The notes under the pieces are model-generated. The model was not told the origin of the DNA and ran no database searches. It worked only from the letters and a program-made list of their open reading frames with translations. From Rhynchosporium graminicola (taxonomy: Eukaryota > Ascomycota > Leotiomycetes > Helotiales > Ploettnerulaceae): a stretch of 64,000 nt of DNA. A program made the translations under genes and the position numbers. Below, piece after piece: positions 1 to 11,446 of the stretch (within the stretch, counting starts at the first letter, position 1; every line of letters starts with the position of its first letter). The stretch covers positions 609,019-673,018 of the forward strand of contig FJUW01000009.1 of NCBI GenBank assembly GCA_900074885.1, written 5' to 3'.

Positions 1-420
1 AGAGGCTAGATCTATTCGAATTCGGTAGAACGCCTAGCGAATATCTAGTTTAGTGAATATCTTAGTAGTAGAGATTCTAGCTAGCGTTTTATCGATTAAT
101 AGTAGTAGATATTAATCCTTCCTCGTGAGGTTATTAAGTGCGCGAAAGTCGATATAGAATCTTAGACTTCTATTAGCTTTCTTAAAAAAAAGAAAAAGTA
201 AAGCGTATAGTACTTAAGAAGGTTCGATAAAACCTTTAGCTAAGTTATTAGTAATATACGCTTTAACGACTTCAAGTTCTTTAGCTGATATCTTATATAA
301 GAGGGAGTATTTAAAGTTCTTCTCGGCCCTTTCCTTAAGCTTAATTCGGTAATCGCATAAGCGATAAGAAGAGAGAATATCGCTAGCTTCCTTAGAAAAG
401 ATATATACTTACTAGCTATA
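1..420 (-). pseudogene. Reverse transcriptase fragment of the Gypsy element
   Basis: Reading the minus strand from about 415 down to 1 gives a continuous match to the start of a Gypsy reverse transcriptase. In order I see a YKISAKELE-like segment, an NNLAKGFIEPS block, a FFKKANRSLRFYIDFRALN block (the usual VKKKDGSLRFCVDYRALN), then a LIDKTLARISTTKIFTKLDI segment. At least three in-frame stops sit where Gln, Arg or Trp/Ser codons are expected, for example right after FIEPS. The catalytic YxDD box would lie beyond the window edge. Family assignment is confident; the fragment cannot encode a working enzyme. Confidence 0.85.
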
Positions 421-2879
421 CTTATAAGAGATCTATAGTTCTAAATCTAATTCGCTTAAGCTAATAGTAAATTACTAAGCGGTTTTATAACGTTCCGTAA
501 GGTTAATAGTTAAAGATATAATAGTAGTATTATATTACTGAACTGCGATTCGGTCGTTAAGAAGCTTATCTATCTCGTGAAGGGTAATAAAGAAGATCTT
601 ATTGTTAGAAGACTTCTAGCGTTTATATAAGAGATAGAAGGCTAGGCTGCTAATCGTGTAAATCTCTAGCGTAAGAGGCTCTAGAAGAGGTCTAAGTATA
701 CGAGGTGATCTTTATTGCTTCCGAAATGTTATAATAGCTATTTTTATACTTTAAGTAGCTTCTATTAAGTCGCGAGATAGTATTCCGAGTAACTATTAGT
801 CTATAGTATGAATTGCACGAGCGTAGTCTTATGCGTAGGTCTTTAATATAGAGACTTCTAATTAAGGTTAAAGTAGAGATTCACGCGAGATATAAGCGAT
901 AATATTACTGAATTATACGTACTTCGGCTGTATATTAGTAGCTTCTCTAGAGTATAAAGACTTCTCTTTATTACTCTATTCTTATTCTTTAGGTAATAAA
1001 TACTTAGGCTCGTCGTATCTATAATAAGTAGTATAAACGCCGGAGAAATAGTCCTAACTAATCAGTAGTAGTAACAGAGGGTTAGTTACTTATAGAATAC
1101 TCTCTAAGGGAGAGTTTTAGATATTTTTATAGCTATAAGTCTCCCTAGAAATGCGCTTCCGAGCTAGTAATAGTCGTTTAATAACCGAGATAGAGTTAAT
1201 AATAGCTCGAATATTAATAGGAGAGTTAGCTGCGCTTTACTATTTCTCGTACGCTTCTTAGAACTAATTAAGGCGTTCGTTTCGTTTGTTAGCGTTGTAT
1301 TAGTAGCGCTAGTAAGTATAGTATTTACGTAAGTCCTTAATCTCGATCGGAGAGCTATAAACGTTACTAAGAGGAGTATATAGTAGCTAAATAATCTGTT
1401 ATTTAGAGGTATCTAAGAGTACTTGATATTCCGAAAGCTAAGTCCTTCCGAGTATAATACCGTAGTTTCCGAGAGTAGTAATAAGAAAGGGAGTAAATAC
1501 CTAAATACGACGATCTACTATTAAATTAAGTGTCGTATAGTAACTAATAGTACTACTATTAACGCTATTAAAGCCTTTAATAGGAATTACGTTTAGTAGA
1601 GAGTAAATTAAAGGTTTTAAGAAGAAGGAAAGGGATTTAAGAAAAGAATAATTAATAAAATAGTATCTATTAGCTCTAGAATCGAGAAGTACGGGTAGCT
1701 TATATAAGAGTCTATTCTTAGTAAGAATAGCACGTATAGTAAACGATTAACTACTAAGAAGCTTCGTAAGGTTAAGATATCGTATATCTCGTATACTACC
1801 TAAGAAGGAGTCTTTCCCTAGGCGTAGTCTTTTGCTAGTAGTTTAATATACTCCTAGGCGTTATTATACGTTTCTTCTAGCTTGCTATTAATATCGTTAT
1901 TAGCGTTAATTACGTTGATTCGATACGGAGTATTAGGTCGAGCTGATAATAAGCGTAAGTATAAGGTAGGCGTAAAGTGATAAGGAGTATTCGCTAGCGA
2001 TTATATATAAGGCGTATCGTTTCGTGTAGAGTATAATACTTATTTACTAGTTGTACTAGTGTTCTCGGGCGTAGGAAGACTAATTTACGGATAAGAAAAG
2101 GAGTTAATACTATAGCGCTAGGAGGAAGTATTTATAAGGCGTTCCCGAGTCGCGCTAGCCTTAGCTAAAGACTCGGAATAATAGGTCTTTTTAATAAATT
2201 AACCTTAGTCTTTAGCTTATATAGCCTTAATATATTCTTCTAGTGTCCTTAACGTTCAGTACTATTAGAAGAGCTATTTCCGTAGCCGTATAAGTAGCTT
2301 TTCCTATAAGTCCATTTTCAGAGTTAATTAATTATTTACTCTAGCTTTACGAGCTAGCGTACGAAACTCGTAGTAGAATATCTAGAAGGTCTGCTTATAA
2401 TCTATCTTTAGCGCGGAGTAGCTAGCTCTTGCAGTTTATTAGTCGTATAGATTAGATAAGAAAGAGATAAGTTAAGTGATCATATCGAGTGAATCGATTA
2501 TATTGCTTTCCTTATTATATTCTAGTTCTAAGAATAAGAGTTCTAGGTAGGTTCTAGCTATTCTTTCTGTTTAGTTAAGTAACTAATCTTTATAGTAATC
2601 TTTATCGATAAAGTAGCTAGAGTAGCGCTAGAGGGCGTTACGTATCTATACTTCCTAGAGTTTTAGAGAGTAGTCGATTCTATCAGAGAGCTTATTTAGA
2701 AGGTTCGGTATCTTCTCTATACGCGTAGCGTATAATATTAACGATATTCCTCTGGTAGATTATTCTCGATAACGATTATTAGGCGTAAGAGTAGTATTAA
2801 ATTCTTTAATTAATAGTAGTAGTATTATACGCGATTAAATATTATTAAACGATATAGACTTAGTAGAGCGCTAAGTAGT

Positions 2880-3251
2880 TAACTAGCGTAGTTCTAGGAA
2901 CTCGTCCAATAACTAAAATAGTTCTAAAGATAAGTAAGCGTTTAATTATCTCTCATCCGCGAGCTTCCTTTCTAAATCTTATAGCTAGTAAGCGCGGTCT
3001 TCCTATAAGTTACTTATAGTTACTATTGATATAGGGGTATTATCGGGGAGGTTTAGCGACTTAGTAAGTTCGTTAATTATAGTAGGAGTTAGGGAGCTTA
3101 ACTCGGACGAGGTGTCGTCGCGAGTACTCTCTACTATAGAGAGAAGTAGGTTATAGCGAGTATTACGAGTCGCCGAAGAATAGGAGGTAGAGGGAGTTAG
3201 AGAACCGGTAGTCGATTTATCAGACTTAGGTTGCTTCGGTTTAGGTGCTAT
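2880..3251 (-). pseudogene. gag-like N-terminus of the Gypsy element
   Basis: The minus strand from 3251 begins ATA GCA CCT AAA, which fits a RIP-converted ATG start (G to A on this strand). It continues as a Ser/Thr/Pro-rich polypeptide (start like APKPKQPKSDKSTTG), then a segment rich in Leu and Asn with TAG/TAA interruptions consistent with converted CAG/CAA codons. Low-complexity N-termini of this type are common in fungal Gypsy gag proteins. I could not locate a CCHC knuckle with certainty, so the gag call rests on position and composition upstream of the reverse transcriptase. Confidence 0.55.
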
Positions 3252-4490
3252 TCTTTAAGTTTATATTTAGTATAAGCTTTCTCTATATAGCGTAGTCTCC
3301 TGCGTTTAGTAGCTCTAGGTATAGAGGTATGATATAAGTAGATATTTACTATCTTCCTAGATATAAGTAAAAGAGTTATAGATAATATAACGCTTACTCT
3401 AGAAAGGTCTTAAAACTACCTGAGTAATAAGACCTCATATTACTATAAATATAAAGTAGTAAGAATCACTTGAGAATCTATAACTAAGGAGTAAAGAAGT
3501 AGAGAGAGAATAGAAGTATATATATGAAAAGGGGCCCCTAAACTCTACTCGTGTAATCTCGCTTAGTAGTAAGTGTTTCCACTAATAGGGAGAGACCTCT
3601 AAACCTGACCAGTCGTCATAGAAAGGAGATTATTACTACCTACTAAAGCTCGGAAGCCTGCCAAATTACTCTAGCTCAACCTATAACTTCTACTGAAAAG
3701 ACGATTATCAGAACCTCTATCGTTAACTACGAATACCTATACCCTATAACTAGTACTACCTTCTATACTAATCGAAAATTCCGAAGCGATTCCGATAAAG
3801 GATAAGTATACGGAGAGAAAGGAGATAGTAATAAATAAGCTTATACTTAGTCTAAGTTAAACCTAATACGTGACTTCTTCGTGCGCCCCCTAAAGGAGAT
3901 TCTAGCTTAGCTATATTAGGTTTTGCGGTACGTTAGGCCTATATACAGTATACTAGAGTCAGCGAACTATTAGTTCGGTATATACTATAGATATAAGGTC
4001 AAGAAGCTCTATATAGTAATAGAAGGGAAACGTTAAAAGGCGATTCAAAATACAGGGAGAGAAGAAGATAAATACGCTAGATAGAGGGAATTTAGATAAC
4101 TTAAAGCCGGAAGAGAGCTTATAAGGCGTTTAGTTCAGTTATCTAATCTTTAGACCTGATCACGTAGAAACCTATATACTATATAATACTTCTGCACGAA
4201 TAGTACTATAGTACTACTCTTACTAGAAAGCAAAAGCGTTACTTTCATACGGAGAAGTAGATAGTTTGAAGCTACTTTAAAGTACTCCTAGTGTTAGTCT
4301 ATAGTTATTAGTCTATAGTCACGTATTAGTCGAGTATCTGCGCCGGGGTTTAGCCGGCTAGATATATCTCCCTTCCGGAGTCTCGACTACCTAGGAAAGA
4401 CAGCCACGATATAACAGATAATACTACTACTATTATCACTATACTTTAGCTCACGCAGACTACTTGATTATACGTACTACGACAGAGTGA

Positions 4491-6164
4491 TACTAACAAA
4501 AACAGAGTTCTCCACCGCACACATCAAGGATATATACAGATGACCCCAAGCGATATCATGAAAACAAAAGCGCTATTCCTCAGGCGAAGAAAATATTGGA
4601 AGACAAACGCCAGTGTCAAGATAATCTAGTAAGTGAGGTAGCTATAGATCGGGTTTTAGAAGCCTGAATACAACCCAGCTCTTCTTTTCATACAGCTGTC
4701 GCTTATGTGAGAACGGCAGATAGACAACTACTACTGTCAAAAAACTCGTCGCTGATATCTCTCAACACAAGACCCAAGTCTGGTCTTAGAATTATAATAA
4801 CTTGGACAAATATTAATGCTCTAAGAGGTAGGAAGTCTTAAATCTTCCGTCCGAACTACGTTTGGATAAGCAGAGGCAAAATGGCATACAAACATATGTG
4901 TCTTCTACATCGTGTCGTGCTCCCAATGTTATGTTCTGTTCTGATCTAATATTTGCTCTCCTATAATTTTCATAAATCTCTTGTATCTATTATATTAAAG
5001 AGCGAAAAGACACACAAGTTGCAAGTATTGTAACTCCCAGTCTGATTGCTGGGCTGAGAGTATCTTACTCCATCAATTTTTAAACGAGCATAGAATAGTC
5101 CCACTTAGAACGTTCGTTGCAGCTGATTTGATGTGATGCTACGATAGTATCACAGATAATCCTATCTAAGAAAACACACCATCAAGTGGAAGGAACGTGA
5201 AGTATTTAGACTACTGCTAATATGCTAGGCTTAAAGATCAAGAGACGACGATAAGGACAGCCAAGAACCCTCTTTCTTGCTTTATTTATTTAGGGGAAGA
5301 GATCACTACCGACGATTCATCACTGTAAAAACCTCCCTCCTTACTGTCTGGCATCTCTTCTAACCTAACCTCCTACCTCGTCTCCTGACCGCAATCAATT
5401 CACTCAACTACTCTCCCGTGGCGCAGTGGTCCGAATCCTGCAAATGTATTTCCGCTAATGTTCCGACTGGTACGGTTGATAATATTCTTAAAATTAGATC
5501 TCTCGTCTCGTCCCGAGAGTTTATTGTGTATTCGGCTCAATAGGAGCTTAGATCTTCGTTACGAGGACCACAAAAGTTAACAATAGGCTAAGCACTAAGT
5601 ATCTGCCTCACTTACTTACTTACCCATAAGAGAACGATGCAAAAGTATTTTCCATTCAGTGCCCAATTAGAAGTCTTTTCAAGAGAGACACTTACTTAGG
5701 CCAAAAAAAAGTAGAGCACAAGAAATTCCATCACAAAAAGAACAGAAAGACCACTCGGACTCCTCAATACCAACTGATTTCCCTTCCTCGCTCCTAAATC
5801 CAACGACCGGTATACGAGTAGAGACCCACTGCCCCCTCAGCCCCTCAGGTCAGAAGATCCATCCACACAGCAAACCCACGAAAGTCATCACAGTTCATAG
5901 CAACATCTCAAGAAAATGACGAGTCTAGACTAGGTGCCTCGTATAGCGAGTCTCGAGCCAGTGAGGTAAACGTGAATATGCCTCGAGTAGAGAACACCAA
6001 CATGCGCAAAGAAAAAGAGAATTAGCCACCCGAGCCGAGCTGCGAGTGAGATCTTCTCGTATCTCTCTCTTTCCATTTTGGAGGCGCCTGGCTGTCAGTA
6101 TAGTATCACCTGTTGTGTTTGAATCAATGCCGAATGTACGCTCATACTGTCATTCATTTCATTC
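4491..6164. other. Intergenic region, no gene recognised
   Basis: Normal CpA/TpG content resumes here after the RIPped element. No long open frame, no recognisable domain and no convincing spliced gene was found on either strand. The only structured item is the tRNA-promoter-like motif at 5419-5438. Confidence 0.6.
5419..5438 (+). other. tRNA internal-promoter-like fragment (A box fused to B box)
   Basis: TGGCGCAGTGG (5419-5429) matches the tRNA A-box consensus, and GGTCCGAATCC (5428-5438) resembles a B box. The two overlap by two bases, leaving no room for anticodon and variable arms, so this is not an intact tRNA. It could be a tRNA or SINE-derived remnant, or chance. Confidence 0.2.
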
Positions 6165-6330
6165 ATTCATTCATTTTCCTTTTCTTTCCGCCCGGGCTGC
6201 CACTACTCACTTCCAAAAACCCCCCTTCTCCCCTTTCTCTACCCCATCCCTCTCCCATCCCTCTCACCCCATCCCTCTCCTCCCCTTCCTATCACCCTCT
6301 CCCCCCAGCTCAGCTCAGCTCTCCAACCAA
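6165..6330 (+). promoter_or_regulatory. Long pyrimidine-rich tract, promoter or leader-like
   Basis: About 160 bases made almost entirely of C and T, interrupted by short ACA-type repeats, on the plus strand. Such CT tracts are typical just upstream of transcription starts in filamentous ascomycetes and would point to transcription to the right. The open frames across it (up to 169 codons) are Pro/Ser/Thr low-complexity and are not credible proteins. Confidence 0.35.
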
Positions 6331-6471
6331 TCCAATCCATTCCCCAAACAGCCCAAACAGCCCAAACACGCCAACACAAACACAAACACCAACACGAACA
6401 CGAACACGAAAAAGAAGAAGACTGCAAATATACACCTATATACATACCCACCTCCTCACGAACAGGACAAA

Positions 6472-6633
6472 ATGGATGGTACAGGACTGAGATTGGGATT
6501 CGGATTTGGTAACAGACGGCAGAGACTCGAGGTCAGTCGCTGCCTGACTGACTGACTGACTGACTACTTGTGTAGAAGGCAGAGAGAGGCTGCTCGATTG
6601 GAAAGCAAAAGGGAAAAAAAAACAAAAGCTTAA
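6472..6633 (+). CDS. Speculative two-exon micropeptide (36 aa)
   Basis: Downstream of the CT tract an ATG in good context (ACAAAATGG) opens exon 1 at 6472-6531 (start MDGTGLRLGFGFGNRR). A donor GTCAGT follows; the putative intron 6532-6582 (51 bp) carries repeated CTGAC branch-like motifs and ends in CAG. Exon 2 at 6583-6633 stays in phase and adds a Lys/Arg/Glu-rich tail ending in TAA. No family is recognised, and a frame this short can arise by chance; the splice motifs and upstream CT tract are the only support. Confidence 0.2.
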
Positions 6634-8103
6634 AAAATCATCGTGCCAACCAACCAACCAATCATCCAAACATCCATCCAACTGGTTAATCCATCCCCAT
6701 GAATTTGTTTGAGGGAAGGGAGGGTGTACTGCAACTAGATCGAAAGTAAGATGAAAGGAAGATACATGTGAGTCCAAAAATTAATGAGTGAAAAGGGAAG
6801 GAAATATTTTCCCTTGGGCGGCTGTCACAGGCACGAAGAGAACGGCAAGACAAAGCTAGACAGGAAATGTGAATGAGTGTGTGTTCTGATTTATTGTATT
6901 GTCATTCTGTTCTCCGTTCATTTCTACATCAAGGTCTCCTTCTTTCTGCAATACCATGCTATGTCATGTATGCTATACTCATGCACTGCTTATGCTCTCT
7001 CTCTCCTTGTGCTTCTCCTTCGCTTCTGTACTCTCCATGTCCTCGCGGAGCTCCTCCCATCAGTGAAGCCATAATACGGCTCGAAATAAAATTAGGAAAG
7101 ACAAATTCAGCAAGTAGCAAGCAGGTAACAGTACAGAATGCACACAAGTAATGCATGTAACACACCAAGCCATGCGCATTCGCATCTCATTGCAATAATA
7201 TCTTCCATCTCCCGTCTCAAACTGATTCCACCTTGAAGTATCTCCATGCTCAACCAAAGCCAAATAAAGCCAAGCGAAAGACAGATGAGACCAAGCAAAG
7301 CCTCCAAAACTTCTAAGCGTCTAGCCGATGAGATGAGATAGTACAACAAAACAAAAGCGATGCTCAAGTCCAACCTATCTTGCCAAAAACCAAGACAAAG
7401 CAAGTAAGTCCAAATACGAAAGTGTATTGTTGTAATCCAGGAATTAGAAGTGATGCAATGCGATGCTGTATGTAGGTGAAGAAGGGGTATTAGAAAGGCG
7501 CATAGAAGAACTTGATCCGAAGCGGGAAAGCGATGCGCGGGAAACCATGAAGGGGGACGGAGCAAGAGTATCGACGCTTCGCAGGGCGAATAGCGTCAGA
7601 TAGAGTGTGAGTGGTCGACGTCGGAGAAAAGGTGAAGGATGACGTGAAAATTGTAAAATGAAAAGGTACCGATGTTGGGATCGGTTGTTGGACAGTTGTG
7701 ATCGTGAAGTATTCTCATAGGCGATCGTTCTCGTGTGTATGTGTGATTTTGTGATTTCGTGTTGTATTGGGCATTCAGCCATCAAAAGGAGTGTGGTTCC
7801 AGGATTCCTGATCCAAGAATTGGGGTAATGACAATCCGCCATCAAGGGCAGGGATTGCCGATATTTGGAAAAGGGCTGCTAACTCAAAAGTAGTGCCAAT
7901 GCAATATGCACGTCAATACGCCAGAGCCATAGAGGTAAAAAATTGAAAAATCGCATCCCCATCTTTCGAAGAAGGGAGCGAAGACAGTCTCATCAGGAGG
8001 TCCAAAAGGATGAGCGTCGAAGAAATATTGGCAGGTAGTTGTGTCCGTGCCAGTAGATTGTACCAAACGCCAGAAATGCCAAAACGCCGTATTGACGCGA
8101 AAA
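6634..8103. other. Intergenic region 3' of nimT, no gene recognised
   Basis: Several open frames of 60-150 codons occur on the minus strand, but none has a recognisable domain, and they overlap one another in different frames. Part of this stretch is probably the 3' untranslated region of the phosphatase gene. Confidence 0.5.
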
Positions 8104-9937
8104 TTAGTATGACACCATACGCCGTGCGTACCCTCGATCGTGACCCAGCCCGGGAGATGTCATTCCTGTCATCATGAGGTCGCCACCGGTATTGCCACGA
8201 GTTCGATTGGGTGCAGTTGGGCTGTCGTCTATCTGTCCATATTGTCCAAAAGCAAATGTTTGTGCACGGCCCAGCTTGGCTCTGTTTTGACGAAGTCTTC
8301 CCATCTCTCTTTCGCAGGTATAGGCATGCTCCTTGGCATCCATCTCTACGTAGTTTTGGGGGAAGCATCGGCTTCTGTGCTCGGAAAAGAAAGTACTGTA
8401 TCCACCATCAAGGATATAGACTTCCGGGTAGGTGAGCTTGGGGTATTGCTCGGCATTAGTAGAACGGTCTTGTTTTCGTACATGACGAGCCATGATGGGA
8501 GCTCGGTGGGCGGAGTATTCGCAGTGGAAGATTAGTAGTGTTTTGCCGGGCAAGCTGGTCTCGAAGAGTTGGCTGGTCAGAAGTTCCTTGTCGTTGTAGT
8601 TGACCGCGCCATCAATGTGACCACCTTCGAACTCGTACTCGAAGCGGCAGTCAATGATCATCCTTTGATCGTAGCTGGGGTCAAACTTTCCATCCAATAC
8701 TTTGAGCAGGGTCTCCCGTGTGATCCTGGGAATGCTATCTGGTTGACCCTCCTGGAAGAAATGTGGCAGCCCCGGTTGAGGAAGTTCGTCAACATCCATA
8801 ACCGTGTGGAGTCTGCTGGTTGGGATCTCATCCTTCTTTGCCTTCATCACATCGGCCGGACTTTCGAACATGCTCAAAGATCGACGGAATTGCTTCCTAG
8901 GCCGAATCAACGGATTGGAAGGTCTTCTAGTGTGATTGCCGATAGGTGAGCCGTTTCGAAAAGAAATCCCGTTCATGCTGCCAAAAGGTTTGCTTTGACG
9001 TGGAGGGCCCATGATCGAGACCGAAGGACTATTGGCAGATTGTGGTCTTCGTTCTTGTGGGGGTGACTCCATGAAACACTCTCCGAGGGACATCGAAGTC
9101 GTCGTCGACAACTTGCTACTTCCAGCACCGAAGCGGAAGGGAGGCAATTGGCTTTCGGGATTTCGAGGTATCGTATTGGTCGAGTAACCTTTGGTTCTGG
9201 TAAGCGAAGGTCGGACCAGGATTGATTTTCTGCGCCTATAATTGAATTAGCATGTATGTCTTGATGTGGAATGGGCAATGTCCGTACTCTAGACCAGCCG
9301 GTCTGGGTGCGTCCAGGAATGCTGGACGAGGTGGAGATGAAGGCATCATTGAATCCTCATTAACATCTTCTGGAGTGGGAGACTGGATATCAATCTGGGC
9401 TGCGAAGTATGGTAGCTTGTGTGGTAGGGGCGAGATATCCATCCTCTCTTCCAATGGTCCTGGAGACGATGAGGGTATGGGAGGAGTTGTGACACAGTCT
9501 AGACATATTGTTAACACCAGCCCTACCCTATATCAATGTACCATCTTACCCCGGCCATCAATTGTTCCAAACAAATTCGAAGTAAAGAGGGATCTGCGAG
9601 GGGTTGGCAGTTGGGGACTGTTGCTGTGATTGTTAGCACGGTCAAGATAAGCACAAGTGTAAACCCACCTCATATCAATGTGGAAGTTCTGGGAGAGATC
9701 CGCCGCCAGACTTGCTGTGGGAGAAGATCCACGAACTGGCTTGATTTGGAAGTAATCTGGCTTGCTCGAATAATTGCTCGGCCGCTTCATGCTGAGATCA
9801 CGGAAGTTGAAAGCTCCAGGTCCAAATCCGCTATTAGATAGATGTGTGCGAGGGTGAGAGGTGTACATGTTGTCCATTCCCCAGGATGGCATGAAGGAGT
9901 TTTGCTGCATGGCAGCTAAGGGTGAAGACGCCTCCAT
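8104..9937 (-). CDS. nimT: M-phase inducer phosphatase (CDC25/NimT)
   Basis: Dual-specificity phosphatase that removes inhibitory phosphates from cyclin-dependent kinase 1 and triggers entry into mitosis. Spliced model: exons 9669-9937, 9550-9623, 9288-9498 and 8104-9235, with introns of 45, 51 and 52 bp; each junction keeps phase and has GT..AG ends and branch-like GCTAAC, GTTAAC or GCTAAT sites. The product is 561 residues, close to the usual size of fungal NimT. The first half is Ser/Pro-rich and regulatory in type. The C-terminal rhodanese-like catalytic domain shows IIDCRFEYE, then the loop HCEYSAHR with catalytic Cys about 423 and Arg about 429 (C-x5-R), then YPEVYILDGGY. Start chosen at MEASSPL, the first ATG in frame after upstream frames that look like leader. 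Intron 1 is a multiple of three and lacks stops, so retaining it would add 15 residues. Confidence 0.93.
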
Positions 9938-10758
9938 ATTTGATGTGTAAATGAGGTAGGTATAGGAGCTACTGTTGCGAGTCGTCGTACAGTCAATTGC
10001 ACTGGCAGAGAATTCCGCAGCAGGGAATTGGGTCTCGAGACAGTTGCAGACAACGAATCGTAGTAATTTGACCACTGAGGACGATCCCGACGGTTGGGGA
10101 GGAGATCCAATCGTGGAATAGTATCCAGTGACGGAGTTGCGTAGGACCGGAGGGATTTCTGCAGAAAAACAAAAGGTTGGTGGAGGAGCTAGAGGATTGT
10201 TCTAGACATCGAGGCTTCACAACTAACTTCGGGTCGTCTGGTACGTCGTCGAAGCTGATGAGGGGGTGGGTCGAGATTGTGTCGAGTCGAGTTGGTGTCG
10301 TCCTGTTTGTTAGTATTTCCCTTGGTCGAGTTGGAGTTGGGTAGAATTGACATGCGAAAGGCGGGGAGGAGACCTTTCGATGTAAATACTGCTCCAAGTC
10401 GATGGTGGGGATGAGGATGAGGATGAGGATGAGGTGAGGAGAGACGAAGAGAAGCAGATCCGCGGCCGGGGAGAGGTGAAGATAAAAGCAAAAGAGGTCG
10501 ACCAGGCCACGGCCGGGTGGGTTTATCTTCTCTGCCTCTCTATTTGAATGAGAGACCAGACAAGATGCCGAAGAGGACCAGACCTGCCCTGCCCTGCCCT
10601 GCCCTGCCCTGCCTTGCCTTGCGTTGCAGCTAGGACCTAGGTAGGTAGCTAGCTAGCGGAGACGCCCGTGGGTGGGTTGGGTTGGCTTGGCTAAGGTTAG
10701 GTTAGGTTGGTTAGGTTGACGAGGATGGTCCAAGGTTTCATAGAGGGGAGGGGAGGGG
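9938..10758 (-). promoter_or_regulatory. Leader and promoter region of nimT
   Basis: Upstream of the nimT start the minus strand carries overlapping frames rich in Ser, Arg and Pro, a GAT-type trinucleotide repeat near 10410-10436, pyrimidine-rich minus-strand sequence and a GCCCT repeat. This looks like a long 5' leader with possible upstream frames, ending at the assembly gap. Transcription start and any leader intron cannot be placed without RNA data. Confidence 0.4.
10583..10620 (+). repeat. (CTGCC)n pentamer microsatellite
   Basis: Five to six tandem CTGCC units decaying into CTTGC variants. A matching array of the same unit lies across the gap at about 11410-11445. Confidence 0.85.
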
Positions 10759-11110
10759 NNNNNNNNNNNNNNNNNNNNNNNNNNNNNNNNNNNNNNNNNN
10801 NNNNNNNNNNNNNNNNNNNNNNNNNNNNNNNNNNNNNNNNNNNNNNNNNNNNNNNNNNNNNNNNNNNNNNNNNNNNNNNNNNNNNNNNNNNNNNNNNNNN
10901 NNNNNNNNNNNNNNNNNNNNNNNNNNNNNNNNNNNNNNNNNNNNNNNNNNNNNNNNNNNNNNNNNNNNNNNNNNNNNNNNNNNNNNNNNNNNNNNNNNNN
11001 NNNNNNNNNNNNNNNNNNNNNNNNNNNNNNNNNNNNNNNNNNNNNNNNNNNNNNNNNNNNNNNNNNNNNNNNNNNNNNNNNNNNNNNNNNNNNNNNNNNN
11101 NNNNNNNNNN
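10759..11110. other. Assembly gap (352 N)
   Basis: Run of 352 N bases. The left flank ends in GGGGA-type units and the right flank starts with C runs and CCCTT units. The gap therefore sits in low-complexity G/C-strand-asymmetric DNA, where assembly collapse is likely and its true length may differ. Confidence 0.98.
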
Positions 11111-11407
11111 CCCCCCCTGTCCTTCCCTTCCCTTCCCTTCCGTCCCTTGCCTGCCCTGGTTGTCTGGTCTTATCCAATTTTGGCATACTCATCAATTCTG
11201 AACTTCGGCTTCTCTGCGCTCCTAATGGCTGCGCTTACAATAAATAATACCTTCCTGTATTCCATGCATTGCCCTGTCCTGCCTCACCCTGTAATTAATC
11301 CCTCGTCGCCCGGTCGTTATAGCTTCGTTTCTACTGCAGTGGGGATATTGAAGGGATGCCCTAGAAGATATCCTGTGCACGCTGGATAGATATGCTGTCG
11401 TCGGTCG

Positions 11408-11446
11408 CCTTGCCCTACCCTGCCCTGCCCTGCCCTGCCCTGCCCT
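11408..11446 (+). repeat. (CTGCC)n pentamer microsatellite, second array
   Basis: Tandem CTGCC units, the same unit as the array left of the gap at 10583-10620 and in the same orientation. Confidence 0.85.

Larger units (their letters stand above)
1..4490 (-). mobile_element. Ty3/Gypsy LTR retrotransposon relic, RIP-mutated, truncated by window edge
   Basis: The stretch contains almost no CpA or TpG and is full of TpA, while CpG survives; this is the pattern left by repeat-induced point mutation acting on both strands. On the minus strand gag-like and reverse-transcriptase-like frames can be followed, broken by TAG/TAA where Gln codons are expected. Transcription would run from high to low coordinates: a leader or LTR-like part at about 3300-4490, gag from 3251, and reverse transcriptase running off position 1. 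RNase H, integrase and the 3' LTR would lie outside the window. Base composition returns to normal at about 4480-4500, which I take as the element boundary; target-site duplication and exact LTR ends were not resolved. The copy is dead. Confidence 0.85.

Noticed and set aside
6046..6555. 169-codon plus-strand open frame over the CT-rich tract
   Set aside because: Composition is almost only Ser/Pro/Thr/His/Asn from CT and ACA repeats; it reads as promoter or leader DNA, and overlapping frames are open as well.
7107..7565. 152-codon minus-strand open frame 3' of nimT
   Set aside because: Hydrophobic-looking but without domain, start context or support; it overlaps other open frames and lies in the likely 3' untranslated region.
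10680..10725. GGTTAGGTTAGG-like sequence that could be telomeric
   Set aside because: Units are irregular and short, not the TTAGGG array of filamentous fungi, and unique genes continue on both sides.
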